Below, piece after piece: positions 7,227-15,891 of a stretch of DNA of 64,000 nucleotides. Made by a program: the position numbers and the translations under genes. This DNA is from Micromonospora coxensis (lineage in GTDB: Bacteria > Actinomycetota > Actinomycetes > Mycobacteriales > Micromonosporaceae), in contig NZ_LT607753.1 of assembly GCF_900090295.1 (NCBI RefSeq), forward strand, positions 1,984,001 to 2,048,000. The letters run 5' to 3'. The notes beneath the pieces were generated by a model. That model saw only the letters and a list, made by a program, of their open reading frames with translations, was not told where the DNA came from and ran no database searches. Numbering within the stretch: the first letter of the stretch is position 1; each line of letters opens with the position of its first letter.

Positions 7227-9056
7227 TCACCGCCGGGCGTCGAGGAGCCGGTCCAGGGTGCCGGCGGCGTTGATCAGCGAGAGGTGGCTGAACGCCTGCG
7301 GGAAGTTGCCGACCTGCTCGCCGCTGGGGGCGATCTCCTCCGAGTAGAGGCCGAGGTCGCTGCTGTAGGTGAGCATCTTGTCGAAGGTGAGCCGGGCGTC
7401 GTCCAGCCGACCGGACTCGGCGAGGGCCTGGACGTACCAGAACGAGCACATGGTGAAGGTGCCCTCGGCGCCCGGCAACCCGTCCGGGGAGGCGGCCGGG
7501 TCGTACCGGTAGACCAGGCTGTCGGAGACCAGTTCCTCGTCCATGGCCCGCAGTGTCGACTGCCACATCGGGTCGGAGGGGGCGACGAACCCGACCGCCG
7601 GCATGGCCAGCAGTGACGCGTCCAGCACGTCGGTGGCGTAGTGCTGCACGAACGCCTGCCGCCCCGGATGGAAGCCGCGCGTCATGATCTGCTCGTACGC
7701 GGCGTCCCGGGCAGCCGTCCACCGGGTGGTGTCGCCCGGGCGGCCGTGTCGGCCGGCGAGCCGGATGCCGCGGTCGAAGGCCACCCAGGACATCAGCCGG
7801 CCGTAGGTGAAGTCCTGCCGCCCGCCCCGGGTCTCCCAGATGCCGTCCTCCGGCTGGTCCCAGTGGTCGCAGAGCCAGTCCAGCACCTTCGTGATGTTGC
7901 GCCACTCCTCGTACGAGCCGCGCAGGCCCTCGGCGTCGGCCAGGTGCAGGCAGTTCAGCGCCTCGCCGTAGATGTCCAGCTGCAACTGGGTCGCCGCGTC
8001 GTTGCCGACGCGCACCGGCGCGGAGCCGCGGTAGCCCTCCAGGTGCGGCAGTGTCTCCTCCCCGAGGTCGCGGTCACCGTCCACGCGGTACATGATCTGC
8101 ACCGGTCGGCCGCTCTCCTCGGCGTCCCGGATCCGCTGGGTGAGCCAGTCCAGGTATCCCCGCGCCTCGGCCGTGAAGCCGAGACCGAGCAGGGCGTGCA
8201 CCGAGATGGAGGCGTCCCGTACCCAGGTGAAGCGGTAGTCCCAGTTGCGTTCGCCACCGATCCGCTCCGGCAGGCCGGCCGTCGGCGCGGCGACCAGTCC
8301 TCCGGTCGGCGCGTACGTCATCAGCTTCAAGGTCATCGCCGAGCGCTCCACCATCTCCCGCCACCGGCCGGTGTAGCGGGAGCAGTCGAGCCACCGCCGC
8401 CAGTGGTCCCGGGTCCGCTCGTACATCTCGGTGACCTCGGCCGGGTCGACCACCCGGGCCGGCTCGGGTGACTGGGTGTGCAGCACCACCCCGCCGGTGT
8501 CGCCCTCGTACAGCACACCCGTGGCGGTGACGCCACGCTCGTCGTACCGGAAGTCGCGCTCGTCGAGGAGCATCTGGCCGCGCCGCACCGGGTTGACGGT
8601 GAGGCGGAGGTCCCCACTGCGGAAGACGGTGCCGTGCAGGGTGAAGTCGACCGTGTGCGGCCGGCGGCCGTAGTCGAAGCGGGGCTGGCAGTCCATCCGG
8701 AACCGCATGCTGCCCCGCACCACCCGGATCATCCGGACGACGCAGTGCCGGTCGGTGGCGACCTCCCCGGCCACCGGCATGAAGTCCACCACCTCCCCCA
8801 CCCCGTCCGCGCTGAGGAAACGGGTGATCAGGATCGGCGTGCCGGGCAGGTACAGCTGCTTGCTGACGTAGTCGACGCCGCAGGGCGAGACCTGGAAGTA
8901 CCCGCCCTTCTCGCGGTCGAGCAGGCCACCGAAGATGCTCGGCGAGTCGAACCGGGGCGCGCAGAACCAGTCGAGGGTGCCGTCCCGGGTGATCAGCGCC
9001 GCCGTCTGCAGGTCACCGATCAGCCCGTGGCTCTCCACCGCCGGGTACGAGTCCAC
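7227..9056 (-). CDS. GH15-family glucoamylase/trehalase
   Basis: The 609-aa protein has no signal peptide, so it acts in the cytoplasm. It has an N-terminal beta-sandwich domain (about 1-240) and an (alpha/alpha)6 barrel beginning near GGLVAAPTAGLPERIGGERNWDYRFTWVRDAS. The two GH15 catalytic glutamates are expected in PEDGIWETRGG (general acid) and in YSEEIAPSGEQVGNFPQAF (general base); both are present. In mycobacteria and Streptomyces proteins of this size are trehalases or oligosaccharide glucohydrolases. GTG 9056 is preferred because GGGGGAGG lies 6 nt upstream; TTG 9062 is too close to that site. Confidence 0.92.
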   Translation of the reverse strand: MDSYPAVESHGLIGDLQTAALITRDGTLDWFCAPRFDSPSIFGGLLDREKGGYFQVSPCGVDYVSKQLYLPGTPILITRFLSADGVGEVVDFMPVAGEVATDRHCVVRMIRVVRGSMRFRMDCQPRFDYGRRPHTVDFTLHGTVFRSGDLRLTVNPVRRGQMLLDERDFRYDERGVTATGVLYEGDTGGVVLHTQSPEPARVVDPAEVTEMYERTRDHWRRWLDCSRYTGRWREMVERSAMTLKLMTYAPTGGLVAAPTAGLPERIGGERNWDYRFTWVRDASISVHALLGLGFTAEARGYLDWLTQRIRDAEESGRPVQIMYRVDGDRDLGEETLPHLEGYRGSAPVRVGNDAATQLQLDIYGEALNCLHLADAEGLRGSYEEWRNITKVLDWLCDHWDQPEDGIWETRGGRQDFTYGRLMSWVAFDRGIRLAGRHGRPGDTTRWTAARDAAYEQIMTRGFHPGRQAFVQHYATDVLDASLLAMPAVGFVAPSDPMWQSTLRAMDEELVSDSLVYRYDPAASPDGLPGAEGTFTMCSFWYVQALAESGRLDDARLTFDKMLTYSSDLGLYSEEIAPSGEQVGNFPQAFSHLSLINAAGTLDRLLDARR

Positions 9057-9127
9057 CAGCAACCTCCCCCGTCGCAGGTGTGCCGCGTACCCGCTGTGCC
9101 CGCCGCCAATCGGCGCCGCCGGACGGT

Positions 9128-9167
9128 GACCGGTGCGGGTGAGCGGGGCTGCTCACCCGCACCGGTC
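9128..9167 (-). terminator. Terminator after the xyloglucanase gene
   Basis: A perfect 17-bp stem (9128-9144 with 9151-9167) and a 6-nt loop lie 20 nt beyond the GH74 stop codon. Confidence 0.8.
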
Positions 9168-9186
9168 AGGACGCCGCCGGCCGGCC

Positions 9187-11892
9187 CTAGCGGGCCGGCA
9201 CGGCCGTACAGGTCAGGGTCGGCACCGGGTTGGTGCCGGTCCAACTGCCGATGAAGCCGAAGCTGGTGCTGGCCCCGGCGCCCAGGGCGCCGTTCCAGTC
9301 GGCGTTGCGGACCACCACCTGCGATCCGGTCTGGGTGACCGTGCCGCCCCAGAGCTGGGTCACCTTCTGCCCGGCGGTGTAGTTCCACACCACCGACCAG
9401 GCGCTGGTCGACGAGCCGCCGTTGTTGCGTACCGACACCTCGGCCTGGAAACCACCCTGCCAGGAGCCGGTGACCTTGTAGGTGGCCGTGCAGGCGCCCG
9501 CCGGGACCGGCGTGGTCGGAGCAGGACCGGTCGGCGTCGGGCTCGGCGACGTCGGTGACGGGCTCGGCGAGGTGGGCGTCGGGGTGGGAGTGGTCGGCGT
9601 CGGGCTCGGGGTGCCGCCGAGCCGGTCGGCGACCAGGATGCCGCGACCGTTCGTGCCCAGGTAGACCCGGCCGTAGACCCGCGGGTCACCGGTCAGGGCG
9701 TCGCCGGCGTTGCCGTACTGGTGCTGGTCGTCGTTGATCCGGACCCAGGCCGCGCCGGCGTTGTCCGACCGGTACACCCCGTGCTTGCCGTCCACGGTGC
9801 CGAACAGGTACAGCGCCGGGTACGTCTGCCCGGGGGCCGCCTTGCCGAAGCCGATGTTGCCGGACGTGCTCACCGTGGCGAGCTTGGTGAAGCTGGCCCC
9901 GGAGTCGGACGAGCGCCACAGACCACCGGAACCGGCCAGCCACAGCTCGCCCTCCCGGCCCGGCGCCGCCTTGAGCCGGCCGGTGGCCGGCAGCCCGGTG
10001 GCGGCCGAGGCGGTGAAGCTCGCCCCACCGTTGGTGCTGACGTAGACCTTGCCGCCGCTGAGGCCGTAGAACTTGTTCGGGTTCACCCGGTCGGAGGCGA
10101 TCCGGGCGTTCGCCGGGATGCCGGTGGACGCGGCCCACGAGGTGCCGTAGCCGACCGAGTGGAGCACGGCCGCGCCGGAGTCGCCGGGCGCCCAGACGAA
10201 CCGGCTGCCGTCGGCCCCGGCGGCCACCGTCCCGCCGTTGGTGATGCCGGCCGGCTCACCGCCCTGGAACCAGGTCACCCCGCCGTCGGTGGAGAAGGCG
10301 ACGTGGCTGTCGCCCGGCCGGTCCGCGTCCTTGAAGCTGCCCGCCCGGACGATCACCGCCGGCTTCGTCTCGGCGTAGTCCAGGTCGTGCGGGCCCCAGT
10401 TCGGGCCCCGGTACGTCCAGCCCGGCACCACGTCGAGGTCGTCGTGCCGGAACCCGGCGATGTCCCCGAGGGCGCTGTGCAGCGGGGCGCCGGACGGCGG
10501 GCTGATCAGGTCGAGGACGGCGGTCTCCTCCAGCCCCTTGATCATCGGCTTGATGGTGAACTTCCCGCCGCTGTCCCACTTGGTGAGGTCGGTGGTGCCG
10601 TAGATGGTCGCGCCGGTGCCGTACATCATCCGGTTCGAGTCGTGCGGGTCGATCTCCACCGACTCGTTCATCCAGCCCAGCTTCGGCGAGGTGTCCGGCG
10701 GGGCCGGGTTGTCGTTGCCGAAGGTCAGCCACGGGACGGACGAGGCGTCCATGGTGTAGCGGAAGCTGCGGTTGGGGTAGTTGGTCCAGTCCCAGATCCG
10801 GGTCCAGGTGGCGCCCCGGTCCGTGCTGCGCCAGAACTGCGTGTCCGGCCACCAGGCGACCTGGCTGGCCACCATGATGGTGTCCGGGTCCTGCCGGTCG
10901 ACGGTCAGCCCGGAGTAGCCGAAGGTGTTGCCGCTGTCGGTGGACGGGACGGGGCTGATCCGGGTCCACTGGCCGGTGGCCCGGCTGAGCCGCCACACGT
11001 CACCCTTGCCGCCGTCGTACGGGCCGCCGGTGTCGCTGGTGGCGAGGTAGAGGAACCCGCCCGCGTGGTCGACCACCCCCTTGTGCGGGATGAAGCCGGT
11101 GGGGGCGCCCGGTACCGCCTGCCAGGTCGCACCCGCGTCGGTGCTGCGGTAGACCGGGTTCTGCTTGTCCGCCACCCCGACGTAGATGGTCCGGGTCGCG
11201 GCGCCGGCCGTACCGGTGCTCTTGTCGAAGCTCACCCAGACGACGCCCTGGTTGTTGGCGTCGGCGGCCGGGTAGTTGCCGGCGTTGGGGAAGGCGGTCA
11301 CCCGGGCCCAGGTGGCCCCGTGGTCGGTGCTGCGCCACAACCCGTTGCCGCCCGGCGCGCCGAGGTAGACGATGCCGTTGCGGTTGGGGTCGACGGCGAG
11401 CCGCTCGCCCATGCCCCGGCCGGGCATGTTGCCGCCCAGGTGGAACGGCAGTTCGCTGACCTGCCAGGTGGTGCCCTTGTCCGTGGACCGCAGCACGGCG
11501 CCGTTGTTCGGGTCCCAGCCGTTGGTGTACATGCCGACGGCGGCGTACACCCGGTTGGTCTGCACCGGGTCGGTGGCGATGCTGGCCACCCCGTTCCAGC
11601 CCCACTTGTCGGCGCCGACCCAGTCCAGCAGCGGCGTCCACGACTGGGTGGCCTGCTCCCAGCGGTACGCGCCGCCGATGTCGGTGCGGGCGTAGATCAG
11701 GTTCTTCTCGGTGGGGTTGAAGACGATGCCGGGGACGAAGCCGCCGCCGTCGATCCGGACGTTCTTCCAGGAGTACGGCTCCGCCGCCGCCGCGGCGGCG
11801 GGTGTGGACGGTGCGACGGTGAACTGGACGGCCACCAGGGCCGTCGCGGCGGCGAGCACGGACGTGACCGCGCCGACGAGACTTCTCCGCAT
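9187..11892 (-). CDS. Secreted GH74 xyloglucanase with CBM2
   Basis: The 901-aa secreted enzyme cleaves the beta-1,4-glucan backbone of xyloglucan. A signal peptide (about 1-37, ending in an Ala-rich cleavage region) leads into two seven-bladed propellers built of repeats such as DKGTTWQVSELP, DHGATWARVTAFPN, STDAGATWQAVPG and SDSGASFTKLATV. The GH74 motif NGVASIATDP with its catalytic Asp is present. A Pro/Thr/Ser linker (about 760-800) joins a C-terminal family 2 cellulose-binding module (TATYKVTGSWQGGFQAEV to the end), with the usual Cys near each end and exposed Trp. ATG 11892 has GAGAGGAA upstream. A CebR-type box lies about 140 bp upstream. Confidence 0.94.
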   Translation of the reverse strand: MRRSLVGAVTSVLAAATALVAVQFTVAPSTPAAAAAAEPYSWKNVRIDGGGFVPGIVFNPTEKNLIYARTDIGGAYRWEQATQSWTPLLDWVGADKWGWNGVASIATDPVQTNRVYAAVGMYTNGWDPNNGAVLRSTDKGTTWQVSELPFHLGGNMPGRGMGERLAVDPNRNGIVYLGAPGGNGLWRSTDHGATWARVTAFPNAGNYPAADANNQGVVWVSFDKSTGTAGAATRTIYVGVADKQNPVYRSTDAGATWQAVPGAPTGFIPHKGVVDHAGGFLYLATSDTGGPYDGGKGDVWRLSRATGQWTRISPVPSTDSGNTFGYSGLTVDRQDPDTIMVASQVAWWPDTQFWRSTDRGATWTRIWDWTNYPNRSFRYTMDASSVPWLTFGNDNPAPPDTSPKLGWMNESVEIDPHDSNRMMYGTGATIYGTTDLTKWDSGGKFTIKPMIKGLEETAVLDLISPPSGAPLHSALGDIAGFRHDDLDVVPGWTYRGPNWGPHDLDYAETKPAVIVRAGSFKDADRPGDSHVAFSTDGGVTWFQGGEPAGITNGGTVAAGADGSRFVWAPGDSGAAVLHSVGYGTSWAASTGIPANARIASDRVNPNKFYGLSGGKVYVSTNGGASFTASAATGLPATGRLKAAPGREGELWLAGSGGLWRSSDSGASFTKLATVSTSGNIGFGKAAPGQTYPALYLFGTVDGKHGVYRSDNAGAAWVRINDDQHQYGNAGDALTGDPRVYGRVYLGTNGRGILVADRLGGTPSPTPTTPTPTPTSPSPSPTSPSPTPTGPAPTTPVPAGACTATYKVTGSWQGGFQAEVSVRNNGGSSTSAWSVVWNYTAGQKVTQLWGGTVTQTGSQVVVRNADWNGALGAGASTSFGFIGSWTGTNPVPTLTCTAVPAR

Positions 11893-12032
11893 CTGCGGTT
11901 CCTCTCGGGAATGCCAGGTGTGGTGGGGACGTGACGCCCGGAAGGGTGCGGAGGGCTGCCCTGGCTCCCCGCCGGCATGCTGGCTCCCGCTGCCGAGGAC
12001 TGCGCTCACCGTAGCCCCGGCGAGCGCTAACA

Positions 12033-12046
12033 TGGAAGCGCTCCCA
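12033..12046 (-). promoter_or_regulatory. CebR-type (LacI family) operator
   Basis: TGGAAGCGCTCCCA differs at one position from the palindromic CebR box TGGGAGCGCTCCCA, to which the cello-oligosaccharide repressor of Streptomyces binds. It lies upstream of the GH74 gene and 6 nt beyond the stop codon of the next gene, which suggests cellobiose- or cellotriose-induced expression of the xyloglucanase. Confidence 0.75.
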
Positions 12047-12051
12047 CGCAT

Positions 12052-13812
12052 CTAGGGGTCGAGGTGGTAGACCACCCCGTCGGCGACCTGCTCCCGGCGG
12101 ATCCCCAGTCCGTCGGTGGGACGGTCGGCCGCGTCCTGCCAGGGGGTGCCGACCGCGTACGGGGGCAGCAGCACCACCGTGCGCACCCCCGAAGCCCGCA
12201 GGTACGCCACCGAGTCGGCGTCCGGGAAGCCCAGGGTGGCGTCGCGGGTCCGCCGCTGGCTGGCCGGGGTGAACGAGGCGAACCCGTTGACCGTGCGCGG
12301 GAAGCCGTCGGTGGACCAGAGCATCACGTGGTAGTCGCGGACACCGCCCAACGGCAGCACCAGCACCGGGCCCCGCACCCCGCGCAGCGCCGCCGGCTCG
12401 GCCGGCACCGGCACGTGCGGGGTGCGGTTGACCCCCTCGGCCAGCACCAGCAGCACCGGCAGCGCCAGCAGGGCCCGGGCCGCGCGCCGCCAGTCCCGGC
12501 GACCGGTCGGCACGGGCTCGCGGACGGTCAGCGCCCCGGCGGCGAGCAGGCCGAGCAGCAGCGTCGTCCAGAGCACCAACCGCCCGGGGGTACGGATGCC
12601 GTCCCAGCCCGGCACGTGGCGCACCAGCGTGACGTAGCCGGGATCGCCGTCGCCGCCGAACGTCGTCCCGGCGGCGAGCGCCAGGCTGACCAGCACCCCG
12701 GCGGCGAGCGCGAGCCGGTGCCGCAGCCGCCAGGCGGAGAGGACCAGCCCGGTCAGCGCGAGCGCGACCAGCACCACCCCGGGCAGCAGGGTCATCTCCC
12801 CGGGGAAGCCGAGCGTGGCGCGGGCCGCCTCGTGCCGCGAACCCCAGAGCCAGGACTCGGGCGGGGCGGTCAGGAAGCCCCGCGCCGGCGGGGAGAACAT
12901 CTCGATCTGGGCCACCGTCCGCCGCCCGGCCGGGTGGCGGGCCACCACCTCGAAGTACGGCGCGGCCATCAGCAGGGTCACCCCGGCGAACCCGGTCGCC
13001 CCGGCCAGGTCCGCCAGGAGCAGCCCGCGCGGGGCCGCCGGCCGGGCGCGCCGCCGCCACCAGGTGAGGCCGTACGCGCCGACGACCGTGAGGCAGAGCA
13101 GCGCGAGGACGTACGCGAAGGGCAGGCCGATGCCGAAGCCGAGGGTGACCTGCCAGGCGGCGACCGCCCAGCCGGCCGCCACCCAGCCCGGCCGCACCCG
13201 CTCCGGCCGGTACCCGTGCCGCAGCGACCAGCCGTGCCCCCGGGCGAGCATGGCCAGCGCCAGGGCGATGCCGCCCACGCAGAGCACGTGCAGGTGCCCG
13301 GCCTGGGCCAGCTTCCAGGGCGCGTACGCGAACGAGGCGCCGGCCACCGCCGCCCCCGCCCGACCGGCCCCCACCTGCCGGGCCAGCGCGTACGCCCCGA
13401 CGAACGCCAGCGCGTGGGTCAGCGCGTAGAGCAGGTTGTAGCGGACCACGGCGGCCACCGGTCCCTCCCCCACCAGGGCGAACGGGGCGTAACCGAGCAG
13501 GGTGTCGGAGTAGGCGTAGGTGTACGGCTCGGGGAAGAACGTGTTCGAGTGCCACAGCCGCGCCGGGTCGGTGAGCAGGGCGTGCCCGCCCCAGGCGACC
13601 TGCCAGGCCTGCAACGTCGGGTCGCCGGTGTCCTGCGGGATGGTGCCGGCCGGGTCGCGCAGCGTCGGCCAGGTCATCGTGACGGCCAGCAGCAGCCCGG
13701 CGAGCACGGCCAGGCTCCACTCGTGCCGGGCCGCCCGTGCCGCCCACCCGCCCGCCCGCCGCAGCCCGCGGCCGACGCGGTGGGCGGCCACCCGGAACCG
13801 GTCCCCGTGCAT
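12052..13812 (-). CDS. Large polytopic membrane protein, GT-C glycosyltransferase-like
   Basis: The 586-aa protein starts at ATG 13812 behind GGGAGGGG. After a basic N-terminus it has about ten membrane helices, with an early periplasmic loop reading DTGDPTLQAWQVAWGGHALLTDPARL. It ends in a soluble domain of about 140 residues (VLVLPLGGVRDYHVMLWSTDGFPRTVNGFASF). The acidic motif in the first extracellular loop followed by many helices is how lipid-linked-sugar (GT-C) mannosyl- or arabinosyl-transferases look, but no catalytic pair can be assigned. The neighbours give no further clue. It reads toward the xyloglucanase gene. Confidence 0.7.
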   Translation of the reverse strand: MHGDRFRVAAHRVGRGLRRAGGWAARAARHEWSLAVLAGLLLAVTMTWPTLRDPAGTIPQDTGDPTLQAWQVAWGGHALLTDPARLWHSNTFFPEPYTYAYSDTLLGYAPFALVGEGPVAAVVRYNLLYALTHALAFVGAYALARQVGAGRAGAAVAGASFAYAPWKLAQAGHLHVLCVGGIALALAMLARGHGWSLRHGYRPERVRPGWVAAGWAVAAWQVTLGFGIGLPFAYVLALLCLTVVGAYGLTWWRRRARPAAPRGLLLADLAGATGFAGVTLLMAAPYFEVVARHPAGRRTVAQIEMFSPPARGFLTAPPESWLWGSRHEAARATLGFPGEMTLLPGVVLVALALTGLVLSAWRLRHRLALAAGVLVSLALAAGTTFGGDGDPGYVTLVRHVPGWDGIRTPGRLVLWTTLLLGLLAAGALTVREPVPTGRRDWRRAARALLALPVLLVLAEGVNRTPHVPVPAEPAALRGVRGPVLVLPLGGVRDYHVMLWSTDGFPRTVNGFASFTPASQRRTRDATLGFPDADSVAYLRASGVRTVVLLPPYAVGTPWQDAADRPTDGLGIRREQVADGVVYHLDP

Positions 13813-13992
13813 CCGCCCCTCCCGCGCGCCGATCGCCAGATCCTGCCCGAGCCGGGCCGGGTTGTCGACGCCCGGCCGGCGGCGGGGCTCACCCGGAACG
13901 GGCGAGGGTGACTCACCCCCGGCGGCGACAGGATCGCGGTCGGCGGACCGTACGGCCGCCGGACTGCCCCGATCCTGCGGAGGAGTGAAGGC

Positions 13993-14673
13993 ATGGCCAC
14001 CGCGACCACTGTCACGCGTACCGACCAGGACATCCAGACCGACGTGCTCGACGAGCTGACCTGGGATCCCCGGGTCGGCCCGACCGAGGTGGGGGTGACC
14101 GTCACCGAGGGGGTGGTGACGCTGACCGGCTGGGTGGACAGCTACGCCGCCAAGTGGGCCGCCGAACGGGCCGCGCACCGGGTGGCCCGGGTCCGGGCCG
14201 TCGCCAACGACCTGACCGTCCGGATCGGCCCGTCCTCCGAGCGCACCGACCCGGAGATCGCCTCGGCCGCCGAGCGGGCCCTGGCCTGGGACGCGTTCGT
14301 ACCCGTGGAGAACCTGGAGGTCACCGTGGCCGGCGGCTGGGTGACGCTGCGCGGCACGGTCGAGTGGGAGTACCAGCGCCGGGCCGCCGAGCGGGTGGTG
14401 GGCCGGCTGACCGGCGTACGCGGGGTGAGCAACGGCGTCACCGTCCGGCCGTCGACCCGGCCGTCCGGGGCCGACCTGCCCGACCGGATCGTCGACGCGC
14501 TGGCCCGCAGCGGCGCCACCGAACCGGACCGGATCAGCGTCCGGGTGTACGGCGACACCGTGGTCGTCGACGGGTTGGTCCACTCGGTGACCGAGCGCGA
14601 CGAGGTGGAGCGGGTCGTCTGGTCCGCCCCCGGCATCCGGGAGGTGCACAACCACGTCACGGTGGCGCGCTGA
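13993..14673 (+). CDS. Triple BON-domain stress protein
   Basis: The 226-aa protein carries three BON domains (roughly residues 10-80, 85-150 and 155-226). Each has the pattern of a short helix, V/EVxVxxGxVTLxGxV, and a second helix ending in xVxNxVxV. BON domains occur in osmotic-shock and cell-envelope proteins and bind phospholipid or related surfaces. There is no signal peptide, so it acts in the cytosol or at the inner membrane face. GGAGGAG precedes ATG 13993. The 13-bp palindrome GGGTGACTCACCC (13906-13918) lies 75 bp upstream. It heads a set of redox/stress genes in the same direction. Confidence 0.9.
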   Translation: MATATTVTRTDQDIQTDVLDELTWDPRVGPTEVGVTVTEGVVTLTGWVDSYAAKWAAERAAHRVARVRAVANDLTVRIGPSSERTDPEIASAAERALAWDAFVPVENLEVTVAGGWVTLRGTVEWEYQRRAAERVVGRLTGVRGVSNGVTVRPSTRPSGADLPDRIVDALARSGATEPDRISVRVYGDTVVVDGLVHSVTERDEVERVVWSAPGIREVHNHVTVAR

Positions 14674-14728
14674 GACCACCCGGGCCGGGTGATCCGCCCT
14701 CACCCGGCCCGGCGGCAGGGTGGGAGTC

Positions 14729-15226
14729 ATGAGCGATTCCGACGGGCTGATCCGCCCCGGGCGCCCGGCCCCCGACTTCTCCCTGCCGGCCACGCCGGAC
14801 GGACGGCGCACCGGTCCGGGGCAGTTCCGCGGCCGGCCGGTGGTGCTGGCCTTCTACCCCGCCGACTGGACCCCGGTCTGCGGCGACCAGATGGCGCTCT
14901 ACCAGGCCGCGATGCCGGAGTTCGACCGCTACGACGCGGTGCTGTTCGGCATCTCGGTGGACAGCCTCTGGTCGCACCGGGCGTTCGCCGAGGCCAAGGG
15001 CATCCGGTTCCCGCTGCTGGCGGACTTCGAGCCCAAGGGCGAGGTGTCCCGCCGGTACGGGGCGTACACCGCGCAGGGGCAGTCGGCCCGGGCGCTGGTG
15101 GTGCTCGACCGGGACCAGACGGTGGCCTGGAGCCACCTGTCGCCGCCGGAGGTGAACCCGGGTGCGGACGGCATCCTCGACGCGCTGGAACAGCTCGGCG
15201 CGCAGCGGCGGGTGGTGACCCGGTGA
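14729..15226 (+). CDS. Peroxiredoxin (AhpC/TSA, 1-Cys type)
   Basis: The 165-aa thioredoxin-fold peroxidase reduces hydroperoxides. It shows PDFSLPATPDG near the start and VVLAFYPADWTPVCGDQMALYQ, in which Cys is the peroxidatic residue within the TPVC motif, with the downstream Arg not clearly placed. No second Cys is present, so recycling needs an outside thiol donor. ATG 14729 has GGGTGGGAG upstream. It overlaps the next gene by GTGA, and that gene encodes a CxxC thiol-disulfide protein that could be its electron donor. Confidence 0.93.
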   Translation: MSDSDGLIRPGRPAPDFSLPATPDGRRTGPGQFRGRPVVLAFYPADWTPVCGDQMALYQAAMPEFDRYDAVLFGISVDSLWSHRAFAEAKGIRFPLLADFEPKGEVSRRYGAYTAQGQSARALVVLDRDQTVAWSHLSPPEVNPGADGILDALEQLGAQRRVVTR

Positions 15227-15774
15227 GCAGCACGCCATTGCAGGTCAACGCCCGGCTGCGGGTGCCGGTGGACGGCACCGACCACGTCCGTGGGCCGGTG
15301 GACGCGCCGGTGACCGTGGTGCAGTACGGCGACTTCCAGTGCCGCTTCTGCGGGGCGGCGTACCCGAACCTGGCCGAGGTGCTGCGCCAGCGGGCCGACG
15401 TCGTCCGCCTGGTCTACCGGCACTTCCCGATCGCCAACGTGCACCCGTACGCCGAGGCGGCGGCCGAGGTCGCCGAGGCGGCCGGGCGGCGGGAGCGGTT
15501 CTGGGAGATGCACGACTGGCTCTACGAGCACCAGGACCAGTTGGATCCGGTGCACCTGTCGCTCGGCGTCGAGCAGCTCGGGCTGCCGCCCGACGAGGTC
15601 GACGCCGAGATCGGCCGGCAGGCGTACGCGGACCGGGTGCGCCGGGACTTCGTCGGCGGGATCCGCAGCGGGGTGAACGGCACCCCCACCCTCTTCGTCA
15701 ACGACGTCCGCCACGAGGGCGGGTACGACCTGCCGGAGCTGCTCGCCGCGGTGGACGCGGCCGCCGGCGACTGA
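15223..15774 (+). CDS. DsbA-like thiol-disulfide oxidoreductase
   Basis: The 183-aa protein is a thioredoxin-fold oxidoreductase of the DsbA/Thioredoxin_4 type with the active site YGDFQCRFCGAAYPNL (CRFC). It continues with LVYRHFPIANVHPYAEAAAEVAEAA and the cis-Pro loop VNGTPTLFVN. It has no signal peptide, unlike secreted DsbA, so it works in the cytoplasm. Translation is coupled to the peroxiredoxin gene (GTGA overlap at 15223-15226). Inference: the pair forms a small peroxide-detoxification module. Confidence 0.9.
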   Translation: MSSTPLQVNARLRVPVDGTDHVRGPVDAPVTVVQYGDFQCRFCGAAYPNLAEVLRQRADVVRLVYRHFPIANVHPYAEAAAEVAEAAGRRERFWEMHDWLYEHQDQLDPVHLSLGVEQLGLPPDEVDAEIGRQAYADRVRRDFVGGIRSGVNGTPTLFVNDVRHEGGYDLPELLAAVDAAAGD

Positions 15775-15784
15775 CCCGCCCACA

Positions 15785-15827
15785 CGCCGTCCACCGCCGG
15801 GATCGCACCGCCCGGCGGCGGACGGCG
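15785..15827. terminator. Bidirectional terminator hairpin
   Basis: A 17-bp stem with one mismatch (15785-15801 with 15811-15827) and a 9-nt loop lie between convergent genes. Confidence 0.75.
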
Positions 15828-15891
15828 CCCCCTCGACGACGAACGGAATCGAGGGGTCAGGCCGGTCCGACCGTCCGCCGGGCTCCACCGG

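Noticed and set aside
12064..13911. 615-codon plus-strand frame opposite the polytopic membrane protein
   Set aside because: Composition is that of an antisense shadow (Gly/Arg/Gln/Pro/His-rich), with no signal or family resemblance.
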